Of a DNA stretch of 64,000 bases, positions 26,193-34,697 are shown one piece after another. The first letter of the stretch is position 1. Each line of letters begins with the position of its first letter. Source of the stretch: Desulfatibacillum sp. (GTDB lineage Bacteria; Desulfobacterota; Desulfobacteria; Desulfobacterales; SpSt-501); contig DYEU01000003.1 in assembly GCA_020725555.1 (NCBI GenBank), positions 52,115-116,114 of the forward strand, read 5' to 3'. Position numbers and translations under genes: made by a program. Under the pieces are notes generated by a model. That model saw only the letters and a program-made list of their open reading frames with translations. It was not told the DNA's origin and searched no databases.

Positions 26193-27656
26193 ATGACGAC
26201 GCAGATCTTGATCAATGCCAGCGACCCGGAGGAAATCCGGGTGGCGACGATGAAGGACGGGCGCCTGGAGTCTTTCCGCATCGAGCGCTCCGGCCGGGAG
26301 ATCACCCAGGGCAACATCTACAAGGGGGTCATCACCCGCGTGGAGCCCAGCCTCCAGGCGGCCTTCGTCGACTACGGCGCCGAGCGCAACGGGTTTCTGC
26401 AAAAGCAGGACATCCACCCCGACTATTTTCACGAGGAGGACCGGGGCGACCTGCCGCTGCAAAAGCTCGTCAAGCGCGGCCAGGGCGTCATGGTGCAGGT
26501 CACCAAGGACCCGGCGGGGTCCAAGGGGGCGATGCTGACGACCTTCATCTCGCTCCCCGGCCGCCACGTCGTGCTGATGCCCGGCCACGGCGTCCGGGGT
26601 GTTTCGCGCAAGATCGAGGACGAAGCCGAGCGCGCCCGACTCAAGCAGATCGCCCACGAGCTCGAAGTCCCCGAGCACTTCGGCCTGATCGTGCGCACCG
26701 CCGGCACCGGCTGCAGCAAGACGATGCTCTCCAAGGACCTGAAGGACCTCCTGCGGCTCTGGAAGAGCATCAAGGCCAAGGTGGCGCAGGAGGGCGCAAC
26801 CGCGCTCCTGTACAAGGAGCAGGCCCTCTTCCTGCGGTCCATCCGCGACTCCTTCTCCCCCGAGGTCTCCGAGATCCTGATCGACGACCCGGCGGTCTAC
26901 GAAGAGGCGCGCCAGTGGGTCGAGGTCTTCGCAAGCAAGCAGCTCCAGAACGTCCGCCTCTACCAGGAGCCGACGCCGCTCTTTGAAGCCTACGGTCTCG
27001 AGGAGCAGATCGCCTCGATCTTTCGCAACCGCGTCGAGCTGAAATCCGGCGGCTCGATCGTCATCTCGCCGACCGAGGCCCTGGTCGCCATCGACGTGAA
27101 CTCGGGGAAGTCCACCCACGAAAAGAACGTCGAGCAGACCGCCTTCCAGACCAACCTCGAGGCCGCCGAGGAGATCGCCCGCCAGCTCCGGCTGCGGGAC
27201 CTCGGCGGGCTGATCGTCATCGACTTCATCGACATGCGCGAGGCCCGCCACCGCACCGAAGTCGAGCGCAAGCTGAAGGCCGAGGTCAAGCTGGACAAGG
27301 CCCGGACGCGCGTGGGGCGGATTTCGCAGTTCGGCCTGCTCGAGATGTCCCGCCAGCGCATCCACCCCACGGTCGAACACGCAAGCCACGCCGTCTGCCG
27401 CCACTGCCAAGGCAAGGGCCTCGTTCCGACCACCGAGACGCTGGGCATCGGGTTTCTGCGCCGGCTGAGCATCGAGGGCGCCAAAGAGGGGGTCGCCCGC
27501 CTGGTCGGGATCGTTCCGCCGGAGGTGGCGGACTATCTTCTGAACCGCAAACGCCGCGCGATCGTCGAGCTCGAGAGCCGGCACCGCATCGCGATCGAAA
27601 TTCACGGCGACCCCGCGCTGCTGCCCACGGAAAGCCGCATCGAAACCGCCGTCTGA
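26193..27656 (+). CDS. rng: Ribonuclease E/G family endoribonuclease
   Basis: The 487-residue protein has RNase G rather than RNase E length. I place the start at ATG 26193 because [18 protein letters not shown] aligns with the usual N-terminus; earlier in-frame ATGs add a basic leader. An S1 domain follows ([29 protein letters not shown]), then the RNase H-like and 5'-sensor regions, with the catalytic metal Asp in [13 protein letters not shown] and the second in [10 protein letters not shown]. The Zn-link is CRHCQGKG. The enzyme processes rRNA and decays mRNA. It is transcribed divergently from leuS. Confidence 0.93.
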   Translation: MTTQILINASDPEEIRVATMKDGRLESFRIERSGREITQGNIYKGVITRVEPSLQAAFVDYGAERNGFLQKQDIHPDYFHEEDRGDLPLQKLVKRGQGVMVQVTKDPAGSKGAMLTTFISLPGRHVVLMPGHGVRGVSRKIEDEAERARLKQIAHELEVPEHFGLIVRTAGTGCSKTMLSKDLKDLLRLWKSIKAKVAQEGATALLYKEQALFLRSIRDSFSPEVSEILIDDPAVYEEARQWVEVFASKQLQNVRLYQEPTPLFEAYGLEEQIASIFRNRVELKSGGSIVISPTEALVAIDVNSGKSTHEKNVEQTAFQTNLEAAEEIARQLRLRDLGGLIVIDFIDMREARHRTEVERKLKAEVKLDKARTRVGRISQFGLLEMSRQRIHPTVEHASHAVCRHCQGKGLVPTTETLGIGFLRRLSIEGAKEGVARLVGIVPPEVADYLLNRKRRAIVELESRHRIAIEIHGDPALLPTESRIETAV

Positions 27657-27679
27657 GCGGCCGGGGAAGCCCGCCGCGG

Positions 27680-27708
27680 TTGACACCCTTCAAGGATTCG
27701 GCTATCAG
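27680..27708 (+). promoter_or_regulatory. Sigma-70 promoter of yajC-secD-secF
   Basis: Consensus TTGACA (27680-27685), a 17-nt spacer and TATCAG (27703-27708) lie 70 nt before yajC, shortly after the rng stop. Confidence 0.75.
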
Positions 27709-27779
27709 GGGGCACGCCACGGGGAGCCGAGCCCGCGACGTTCCGTCGCGAACCCCCGACCAGCAAGGAGGACGGCATC

Positions 27780-28124
27780 GTGATCGATACCGCTTACGCC
27801 ATGGGACAGGGAGGAGCGCCGGACGCCGGTGCCTCCGGCTTCGCGAGTTTCATTCCGCTCATCCTGATGTTCGTGATTTTCTATTTCCTGCTCATCCGCC
27901 CGCAGCAGAAGCGCAATCGCGAACACCGCAACATGATCGCCAACCTGAAAAAGGGCGACCGCATCGTCACCACGGGCGGCCTCCACGGGCGCATCACGGG
28001 CATGGACGAAACCACGCTGACCGTGGAAATCGCCGACAAGGTGCGCGTCAAGATCAACCGCGGCAACGTGGCCGGCGTTCTGCCGGGCCAGGCGCCCGCC
28101 TCTTCGGAGACCAAGGAAGGATAA
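27780..28124 (+). CDS. yajC: Sec translocase accessory subunit YajC
   Basis: The 114-residue protein starts at GTG 27780 behind AAGGAGG. One TM helix (FIPLILMFVIFYFLLIRPQQ) ends in the YajC signature IRPQQKRNREH, followed by the cytoplasmic domain LKKGDRIVTTGGLHGRITGM. YajC associates with SecDF at the SecYEG channel in the inner membrane. It is first in a yajC-secD-secF cluster with its own promoter. Confidence 0.95.
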   Translation: MIDTAYAMGQGGAPDAGASGFASFIPLILMFVIFYFLLIRPQQKRNREHRNMIANLKKGDRIVTTGGLHGRITGMDETTLTVEIADKVRVKINRGNVAGVLPGQAPASSETKEG

Positions 28125-28215
28125 GCGGCCGGCCGCCGCAACCGGCTCCCCGGCACGGCCCGGGGGGCGGGGCGGCGGCGATGCGGAAGGATCCGCCGCC
28201 GGGAGGAAGACCCTC

Positions 28216-29808
28216 TTGAAACGACTGTCTCTGCGACTGGCGATCGTCGCCGCCGTTCTCGCGGCGGCGGTTGTTTTTTGCGTGCCGACCTTTTTCCCCG
28301 GGCTGACGCGCCTGGAGTGGCTCGAACGCAAGCGCATCAGCCTCGGACTCGACCTTCAGGGCGGCATGCATCTCGTCCTCGAGGTCGACACCGCGAAGGT
28401 CGTCGAAAACGCCATCGGGCGCATCCAGCAGGAGCTGCGCGAGGCCGCCCGGAGGAAACAGATCGCCAACCTGAGGCTCGACCGGCCGAGCCCCTTCAAG
28501 ATCGAGGCCCAGGTCCAGGGCAGCGAAAACGTCGCCCGCTTCAAGGAACTCCTGGAAAAGGACTTCCGCGACCTGCGCATCCAGCGCCTCGCCGAGGAAC
28601 CCGAACGCCACCACCTCATCCTCGATCTCCCCGAGGCCGAGGCGGAGCAGATCCGCAAACTCGCCGTCGACCAGGCGCTTGAGACGATCCGCAACCGCGT
28701 CGACCAGTTCGGCGTCGCCGAGTCCGACATCCGCCGCCAGGGCGAGCGCCGCATCCTGGTCCAGCTGCCGGGCATCCGCGACACCCAGCGGGCCAAGGAG
28801 CTGATCGGCCGCACCGCGCTCTTGGAGTTCAAGCTCGTCGACGAGACGCACGACGTCCAAGCCGCGCTGCAGGGGACGGTGCCTCCGGGCAGCGAGATCC
28901 TTTATAAAGTCGAGGAAGACCCGGCCACGCGGCGCGTCACCCGCACGCCGTTTCTGTTGAAGAAAACCGCGCTCCTCACGGGGGCCTCGCTGACCGACGC
29001 GCGGGTGCAGCTCGACTCCCAGTACGGCGAGCCCTACGTCGCCATCGAGTTCGACCGCAAGGGGGCCCGGACCTTCGAGCGCATCACCGAGGAAAACACC
29101 GGCAAGCGGCTTGCCATCGTGCTCGACAACAAGGTCTACTCCGCCCCGGTGATCCAGGAGAAGATCTCGGGAGGCAAGGCCCGGATCACGGGCCGCTTCA
29201 CGCTGGAGGAAGCCCGCGACCTCGCCATCGTCCTGCGCGCGGGGGCTCTCCCCGCGCCGGTGACGGTGCTCGAGGAGCGCACCGTCGGCCCCTCCCTCGG
29301 GGCCGACTCGATCCGCGCCGGGATCCTCTCGATCGGGATCGGCAGCCTGCTGGTCTTCGCCTTCATGATCCTCTACTACAAGTGGGCCGGGGTGCTCGCG
29401 AACCTCGAGGTGCTGCTCGACGTGGTGATCGTCTGCGCGGGGCTCGCGGCCTTCGGGGCCACTCTCACGCTGCCGGGGCTGGCCGGCATCCTCCTCACGA
29501 TCGGCATGGCCGTGGACAACAACGTCCTGATCTACGAACGCATCCGCGAGGAGCTGCGCAACGGGAAGACCCCGCGCGGTGCCGTGGATGCGGGCTTCGA
29601 CCGTGCGACCACCACCATTCTCGACGCCAACCTCACGACGCTGATCACCGCGCTCGTCCTGTTTCAGTTCGGAACCGGCCCGATCCGGGGATTCGCCGTC
29701 ACGCTGAGCATCGGCGTGGTCGCCAGCATGTTCACGGCGATCGTGGTCTCGCGCCTCGTGTTCACCTATTTCCTGGACGTGCGCAGGGTCAGGCGCATCA
29801 GCATCTAA
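28216..29808 (+). CDS. secD: Protein translocase subunit SecD
   Basis: The 530-residue protein starts at TTG 28216, which follows GGGAGGAAG. TM1 (LAIVAAVLAAAVVFCVPTFF) precedes LGLDLQGGMHLVLEVDT, the conserved start of the periplasmic P1 domain. The latter part has five further TM helices with the SecDF signatures GMAVDNNVLIYERIREELRN and FDRATTTILDANLTTLITAL. Proton flux through SecD/SecF helps pull exported proteins across the inner membrane. It is followed 42 nt later by secF. Confidence 0.96.
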   Translation: MKRLSLRLAIVAAVLAAAVVFCVPTFFPGLTRLEWLERKRISLGLDLQGGMHLVLEVDTAKVVENAIGRIQQELREAARRKQIANLRLDRPSPFKIEAQVQGSENVARFKELLEKDFRDLRIQRLAEEPERHHLILDLPEAEAEQIRKLAVDQALETIRNRVDQFGVAESDIRRQGERRILVQLPGIRDTQRAKELIGRTALLEFKLVDETHDVQAALQGTVPPGSEILYKVEEDPATRRVTRTPFLLKKTALLTGASLTDARVQLDSQYGEPYVAIEFDRKGARTFERITEENTGKRLAIVLDNKVYSAPVIQEKISGGKARITGRFTLEEARDLAIVLRAGALPAPVTVLEERTVGPSLGADSIRAGILSIGIGSLLVFAFMILYYKWAGVLANLEVLLDVVIVCAGLAAFGATLTLPGLAGILLTIGMAVDNNVLIYERIREELRNGKTPRGAVDAGFDRATTTILDANLTTLITALVLFQFGTGPIRGFAVTLSIGVVASMFTAIVVSRLVFTYFLDVRRVRRISI

Positions 29809-29850
29809 GCCGGCTTCCGGCCCCGACGGTGCCTCCCGGAAGGACGCCCC

Positions 29851-30888
29851 ATGGAGCTCATCAAACCCGGAATCAACCTCGACTTCATCGGCAAGCGCAG
29901 GATCGCCTTCTGCCTCTCGGCCGCGCTCGTTCTGCTCAGCCTGGCCGTCTTTCTCTTCAAAGGGCCGAAATACGGCGTGGACTTCGCCGGCGGCTCGGTG
30001 ATCCAAGTCCGCTTCTCCGGGCCGCTGGACATCGTCAAGGTCCGCGATGCGCTGCGCGCGATCGGCATCGAGGGGGCGACGGTCCAGAGTGTCGGCGATC
30101 CCCGGGAAAGCGAATACCTGATCCGCACCGAGGCCTTCACCGGCAAGCCCGGCTCCACGGACACCGAGCTGCCCCCGCGCCTGCAAGAGGCGACCGGCCT
30201 CTCCGTCGAAATCCGCCGCGTGGAGACGGTCGGCCCGCAGGTCGGAACCGACCTGCGGGAAAAGGCGCTGCTGGCGATCTTCTTCGCCCTGATTTTCATC
30301 GCGATCTACATCTCGGGGCGCTTCGAGTTCAAATGGGCCCAAAGCGCGCTCGTCGCCGCGGTCCTGGGCGGAGGCGTCTACGCCGTCTATTCCTTCGGCT
30401 TCAGCCTGGTCGTATTGATCTGGGTGGCGCTCGTGGGGACGCTCGTTCTCTTTTGGGTCCTGGGCCTCAAATACGCCCTCGGCGCGATCGTCGCCCTGAT
30501 CCACGACGTCACGATCACGATCGGGGTCTTCACCGTGCTGGAGAAGGAATTCACCCTGCCCGTGGTCGCCGCGCTGCTCACCATCATCGGCTATTCGCTG
30601 AACGACACGATCATCGTGTTCGACCGGATCCGGGAAAACCTGAAAAAGCTCTCGCGCTCGCCGCTCGCCGTGGTCATCAACCGCAGCGTGAACGAGACCT
30701 TGAGCCGGACGATCATCACCGCCGGGACGACGCTCCTGGTCGTCGTCGCGCTCTTCTTCCTCGGGGGGGAGATCATCCACGACTTCGCCTTCGCCCTGCT
30801 GGTCGGCATCCTCGTGGGCACCTATTCCTCCATCTACGTGGCCAGCCCGATCGTGCTCTCCTGGGAGGAGCGCGCGCGAGCGAAATAG
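29851..30888 (+). CDS. secF: Protein translocase subunit SecF
   Basis: The 345-residue SecF has TM1 at about residues 18-35, then the conserved KYGVDFAGGSVIQVRF, a small periplasmic domain, and five more helices. The family motifs are ALIHDVTITIGVFTVLEKEF, TIIGYSLNDTIIVFDRIREN, and NRSVNETLSRTIITAGTTLL. It partners SecD and YajC. Length and order are standard for separate (not fused) SecD and SecF. Confidence 0.96.
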   Translation: MELIKPGINLDFIGKRRIAFCLSAALVLLSLAVFLFKGPKYGVDFAGGSVIQVRFSGPLDIVKVRDALRAIGIEGATVQSVGDPRESEYLIRTEAFTGKPGSTDTELPPRLQEATGLSVEIRRVETVGPQVGTDLREKALLAIFFALIFIAIYISGRFEFKWAQSALVAAVLGGGVYAVYSFGFSLVVLIWVALVGTLVLFWVLGLKYALGAIVALIHDVTITIGVFTVLEKEFTLPVVAALLTIIGYSLNDTIIVFDRIRENLKKLSRSPLAVVINRSVNETLSRTIITAGTTLLVVVALFFLGGEIIHDFAFALLVGILVGTYSSIYVASPIVLSWEERARAK

Positions 30889-30922
30889 ACCCGACGGAGG
30901 AACGCCACCCCGGCCGTTTCCC

Positions 30923-30951
30923 CGCGCCCCCTTGCCCTCGAAGGGGGCGCG
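30923..30951 (+). terminator. GC-rich hairpin between secF and dprA
   Basis: Arms CGCGCCCCCTT (30923-30933) and AAGGGGGCGCG (30941-30951) form a perfect 11-bp stem with a 7-nt loop. There is no U-run, so intrinsic termination is doubtful. It may instead be an mRNA-stability or partial-attenuation hairpin separating the sec genes from dprA. Confidence 0.4.
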
Positions 30952-30984
30952 CCGTTACCGGGCGCCGCGAAAGCCCGCGAAGCG

Positions 30985-32136
30985 ATGGAAAACGAAGAGG
31001 AGCTTCTTTCCGGCCTGCACCTGAAGCGGCTTCCGGGGATCGGAAACCTGCTGTGCAAGCGGCTGATCGAACGCTTCGGCTCCGCGGCCGCCGTGCTGCG
31101 GGCCGAGCCCGAGGCGTGGACGGAGGTCGAGGGGATCACGGAGCGGGCGCTCGGAGCGCTGCGGCGGAACCGCTCGCCGCGCCGCGAGCTCATCCGGGAG
31201 ATCCGCGCCGCCTCCCGCCGGGGGATCCGGATGCTGTCGCTTGCGGACGCGGACTACCCCCCGCTCCTGCGCGAGATCCCCGACCCGCCGCCGATCCTCT
31301 ACATGCGCGGGGACCCGGCGGCGATGGCGTCCTTCCCCGTGGCGGTCGTCGGCTCGCGGTCGCCCACGCGCTACGGCAGGGAGATGGCGCAACGCCTGGC
31401 CGCAGACCTCGCCCGCCGAGGCTTTGCGGTCGTGAGCGGCCTCGCCCTGGGCATCGACACGGCGGCCCATGAAGGGGCTCTCGCCGCAGGCGGGAAAACC
31501 GCCGCCGTGCTGGGCAGCGGCCTGGAGCGGATCTACCCGTCGCAGAACGCCCCGCTCGCCCGCCGCATCCTCGCCGCCTCCGGGGCGATCGCCTCGGAGT
31601 TCGAACCCGAGGCGGGGCCCGAGGCCTGGCGCTTCCCGGTCCGCAACCGGGTGATCAGCGGCGTGAGCCTCGGGTGCGTCGTGGTCGAGGCGGGCGCGCG
31701 AAGCGGGGCGCTGATCACCGCGCGGCTCGCCGCCGAGCAGGGGCGCGAGGTGTTCGCCGTGCCCGGAAGCGTGCAGTCGCCCCGCAGCGCCGGCACCCAC
31801 CGCCTGATCCAGCAGGGCGCCAAGCTCGTCCAGGACGTCCAGGACATCCTGGAGGAGCTCGGCTTCGCCGCCCGGCCGGAGGCGATGGCGGGTTCTGCTT
31901 CGCCGGCGGCCGCCCCGCCCGCTCCGCAGGCCGGGGCCTTGCCGGCGGAGGAGCAGGAGGTGCTGGCGGCGCTCGGGCCCTATCCCCTGCACATCGACGA
32001 TCTCGGCCGGGCGCTCGGCCGGGATGCGGGGTCGCTCGCCGCGCTGTTGCTCCAGCTCGAGCTCAAGGGGCTCGCCGTCGGCCACCCCGGAAAGTACTAC
32101 ACCGCGGCCGCCCGCCCGCCGGGCGCGCGGCCCTGA
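30985..32136 (+). CDS. dprA: DNA-processing protein DprA
   Basis: The 383-residue protein has an N-terminal helix-hairpin-helix-like region (LPGIGNLLCKRLIERFG) and the Rossmann-like DprA core with VAVVGSRSPTRYG, VVSGLALGIDTAAHEGAL, AVLGSGLERIYPSQN and RVISGVSLGCVVVEAG. An Ala/Pro linker leads to a C-terminal winged helix (about 315-375, HIDDLGRALG). DprA protects incoming single-stranded DNA and loads RecA in natural transformation. Only a short gap separates it from topA, the common dprA-topA order. Confidence 0.95.
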   Translation: MENEEELLSGLHLKRLPGIGNLLCKRLIERFGSAAAVLRAEPEAWTEVEGITERALGALRRNRSPRRELIREIRAASRRGIRMLSLADADYPPLLREIPDPPPILYMRGDPAAMASFPVAVVGSRSPTRYGREMAQRLAADLARRGFAVVSGLALGIDTAAHEGALAAGGKTAAVLGSGLERIYPSQNAPLARRILAASGAIASEFEPEAGPEAWRFPVRNRVISGVSLGCVVVEAGARSGALITARLAAEQGREVFAVPGSVQSPRSAGTHRLIQQGAKLVQDVQDILEELGFAARPEAMAGSASPAAAPPAPQAGALPAEEQEVLAALGPYPLHIDDLGRALGRDAGSLAALLLQLELKGLAVGHPGKYYTAAARPPGARP

Positions 32137-32153
32137 CAGGAAAAAGGTCAACC

Positions 32154-34436
32154 ATGGCGAAACCACTCGTGGTCGTGGAATCCCCGGCCAAGGTGCGGAC
32201 GATCCAGAAGGTCCTCGGGGGCGACTACCAGGTCGCCGCCACGGTCGGTCACATCAAGGACCTGCCCGAGCGCGAAATGGGGATCGACATCGAAGCCGGG
32301 TTCACGCCGCGCTACACCCTGATCCCGGGAAAGCAGAAGGTCATCCAGGCCCTGAAAAAGGCCGCGGCCGACGCCACCGACATCTTCCTCGCCCCCGACC
32401 CCGACCGCGAGGGGGAGGCCATCGCCTGGCACACGGCCGAGGTGCTCCAGAAAAAGGGCCGGCGGTTTCACCGGGTCCTCTTCCACGAGCTCACCCGCGA
32501 CGGGATCCTGCGGGCCATGCGCGAGCCGCGGGAGCTCGACCGCAGCCGCTACGAGGCCCAGCAGGCAAGGCGCATCCTCGACCGCCTCGTGGGCTACGAG
32601 ATCTCGCCGCTCTTGTGGCGCAAGGTCAAGGGGGGGCTGAGCGCCGGCCGGGTGCAGAGCGTCGCCCTGCGCATCATCTGCGAGCGCGAGCGGGCGATCC
32701 GCTCGTTCGTCCCCCAGGAATACTGGTCGATCACCGCCCACCTGGAAGGCCGGCAGCCGCCCCCGTTCACGGCCAAGCTCGTCCGCAAGGACGAGACGAA
32801 AATCGAGCTGCCCGACGAGGCCGCGGCCCGCGCGGCGGTGGAAGAACTCGGCCGCCTCGACTTCCGCGTCGAGAAGATCCACCGCAAGACCGTCCGCAAG
32901 ACCCCGCCGCCCCCCTTCACCACGAGCAAGCTCCAGCAGGAGGCGATCCGGCGGCTGCGCTTCACCGCCAAGAAGACGATGCTCCTGGCGCAGCAGCTCT
33001 ACGAGGGGGTCGATCTCGGGCCGGGGGAGCCGGTCGGCCTGATCACCTACATGCGCACCGATTCGACGCGGATCGCCGAGTCGGCCGCGGCCGAGGCCCA
33101 GCGGCTGGTCCTCGAGCGCTTCGGACCCGCCTACGCGCTCGACAAGCCGCGCCACTACCGCAACAGCAAGCAGGCCCAGGACGCCCACGAGGCGATCCGG
33201 CCGACCTCGGTCTTCCACACCCCCGACGCCGTCGCGCCGCACCTCTCGGCCGACCAGCTCGCCCTCTACCAGCTCATCTGGCAGCGCTTCGTGGCAAGCC
33301 AGATGCAGGAGGCGGTGATCGACCAGGTGACGGTTTCGATCGCGGCCGGGCCGTACGGGTTCACGGCCAGCGGCTCCGCGGTGCGCTTTCCCGGGTACAT
33401 GGCCCTCTACCGCGCGGCGGAGGACGAGGAAAACGGCGAGGGAAACGGCGCGAAAGAAAAGGGCCTGCCCCCCGAACTCTCCGAGGGGGAGCCCCTTTCC
33501 CTCCGGGGTCTCGAGCCCAAGCAGCATTTCACGCAGCCCCCGCCGCGCTTTTCCGAGGCGAGCCTCGTGAAGGAACTCGAAGAAAACGGCATCGGCCGGC
33601 CGAGCACCTACGCCGCGATCCTCTCGACCATCCGCGACAAGGGCTACGTCGAAATGCAGCGGGGCTACTTTCGGCCGAGCGAGCTCGGCTTGCTGGTGAA
33701 CGACCTGCTGGTCGCGAACTTCCCCGACATCCTGGACGTCGAATTCACCGCCCGCATGGAAGAGAGCCTCGACCGCATCGAGGCAAACGAGGTGAACGCC
33801 ATCGAGGTCCTCAACCAGTTCTACCGCCCCTTCCGCCGCGATCTCGAGGAAGCCGCCCGCAACATGGTCAGCCTGAAGGGGGTCGGCGTGCCGAGCGGGC
33901 TCGCCTGCCCGCAGTGCGGCAAACCGCTGCACATCAAGATCGGCAAAAACGGCCACTTTCTCGCCTGCAGCGGCTACCCCGATTGCACCTATTCCAGCGA
34001 TTACGGCCGCGACGACAAGGGGAACATCCAGCCCGTGCAGCCCCTGCCGGCCGAGGCGACCGACAAGGCCTGCCCGAAGTGCGGGCAGCCGATGGTCGCC
34101 AAGCGCGGGCCCTTCGGCGACTTTCTCGCCTGCAGCGCCTACCCCCGCTGCCGCCACACGGAGTCGCTGGCGAACGGCGCGGGGAAAACGATCGGGGTCC
34201 CCTGCCCGCAGGAGGGGTGCACCGGCGAAATCGTCGAGAAGACCTCCAAGCGCGGCAAAATCTTCTATGCCTGCAACCGCTACCCGGACTGCAAGTTCGC
34301 CTCCTGGGACAAGCCCCTCGCCCGGGCCTGCCCCGCCTGCGGCTCCCGGTACCTGGTCGAGCGCATCACCAAGCGCCAGGGGACCCAGCATCTCTGCCCG
34401 AACCCGGATTGCGGCTTCCGCGAGCGGGTGGAGTAG
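32154..34436 (+). CDS. topA: DNA topoisomerase I
   Basis: The 760-residue type IA topoisomerase begins MAKPLVVVESPAKVRTIQKV (Toprim). The acidic triad is in FLAPDPDREGEAIAWHTAEV. The catalytic tyrosine lies in GLITYMRTDSTRIAE, and the closing core has FSEASLVKELEENGIGRPST. From about 580 four C4 zinc ribbons follow: CPQCGKP..CSGYPDC, CPKCGQP..CSAYPRC, CPQEGC..CNRYPDC and CPACG..CPNPDC. It relaxes negative supercoils. Good ribosome-site spacing supports ATG 32154. Confidence 0.97.
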   Translation: MAKPLVVVESPAKVRTIQKVLGGDYQVAATVGHIKDLPEREMGIDIEAGFTPRYTLIPGKQKVIQALKKAAADATDIFLAPDPDREGEAIAWHTAEVLQKKGRRFHRVLFHELTRDGILRAMREPRELDRSRYEAQQARRILDRLVGYEISPLLWRKVKGGLSAGRVQSVALRIICERERAIRSFVPQEYWSITAHLEGRQPPPFTAKLVRKDETKIELPDEAAARAAVEELGRLDFRVEKIHRKTVRKTPPPPFTTSKLQQEAIRRLRFTAKKTMLLAQQLYEGVDLGPGEPVGLITYMRTDSTRIAESAAAEAQRLVLERFGPAYALDKPRHYRNSKQAQDAHEAIRPTSVFHTPDAVAPHLSADQLALYQLIWQRFVASQMQEAVIDQVTVSIAAGPYGFTASGSAVRFPGYMALYRAAEDEENGEGNGAKEKGLPPELSEGEPLSLRGLEPKQHFTQPPPRFSEASLVKELEENGIGRPSTYAAILSTIRDKGYVEMQRGYFRPSELGLLVNDLLVANFPDILDVEFTARMEESLDRIEANEVNAIEVLNQFYRPFRRDLEEAARNMVSLKGVGVPSGLACPQCGKPLHIKIGKNGHFLACSGYPDCTYSSDYGRDDKGNIQPVQPLPAEATDKACPKCGQPMVAKRGPFGDFLACSAYPRCRHTESLANGAGKTIGVPCPQEGCTGEIVEKTSKRGKIFYACNRYPDCKFASWDKPLARACPACGSRYLVERITKRQGTQHLCPNPDCGFRERVE

Positions 34437-34445
34437 AAAAAAGGC

Positions 34446-34475
34446 TTGACAGGAAAAGCCCGGATCCGGTAGGCT
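34446..34475 (+). promoter_or_regulatory. Promoter of the ilvB-ilvN-ilvC-cimA-leuA operon
   Basis: TTGACA (34446-34451), an 18-nt spacer and TAGGCT (34470-34475) lie ten nt after the topA stop and about 30 nt before the leader-peptide start, the normal position for an attenuated operon. Confidence 0.65.
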
Positions 34476-34504
34476 CAAAGCATCATTGAAATACGGACGA
34501 TCTG

Positions 34505-34597
34505 GTGAACGCCTTGACCCTCCTTCCCGGCCTGATTCTGCTGATTATCGTCGGGGTCATCATCGGCGATGATGACGGGGGGTCGGTAATGGCCTGA
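34505..34597 (+). CDS. Leu/Ile/Val-rich leader peptide of the branched-chain amino-acid attenuator
   Basis: A GTG-initiated frame of 30 residues encodes a core LLPGLILLIIVGVIIG: of residues 4-20, six are Leu, five Ile and two Val. It is followed by DDDGGS and a TGA at 34595. Runs of these regulatory codons make a ribosome stall when charged tRNA-Leu, tRNA-Ile or tRNA-Val is short. The ribosome site is weak (GGAC). The stop codon lies just beyond the 5' arm of the antiterminator stem, so a ribosome that completes the peptide would mask that arm. This is the classical arrangement of ilv/leu leader peptides. Confidence 0.85.
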   Translation: MNALTLLPGLILLIIVGVIIGDDDGGSVMA

Positions 34598-34643
34598 CGC
34601 ACCAGACAGCCTGAAACACCGAAAGATCCGTTACCGACCCCCC
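34577..34643 (+). promoter_or_regulatory. Antiterminator stem of the ilv attenuator
   Basis: GGGGGGTCGGTAA (34577-34589) pairs perfectly with TTACCGACCCCCC (34631-34643), 13 bp. The 3' arm occupies the loop and top of the downstream terminator hairpin and shares its TT, so the two structures compete. The 5' arm is inside the end of the leader-peptide reading frame. Confidence 0.8.
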
Positions 34644-34666
34644 GAGGCGGAACGGATCTTTTTTTT
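34623..34666 (+). terminator. Attenuator terminator upstream of ilvB
   Basis: AAGATCCGTT (34623-34632) and AACGGATCTT (34651-34660) form a 10-bp stem followed by eight T (34659-34666), ending about 30 nt before ilvB. Formation should abort transcription when branched-chain amino acids are plentiful. Confidence 0.85.
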
Positions 34667-34697
34667 GCTTGAACCTCGGGGCAAGGGGATGGGGGCG

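Noticed and set aside
26000..27686. Very long open frame on the minus strand extending leuS upstream across the antisense of rng
   Set aside because: leuS has a clear ATG with AAAGGAG at 25997 and the standard N-terminus; the extension is antisense to a well-supported gene and reflects high-GC codon bias.
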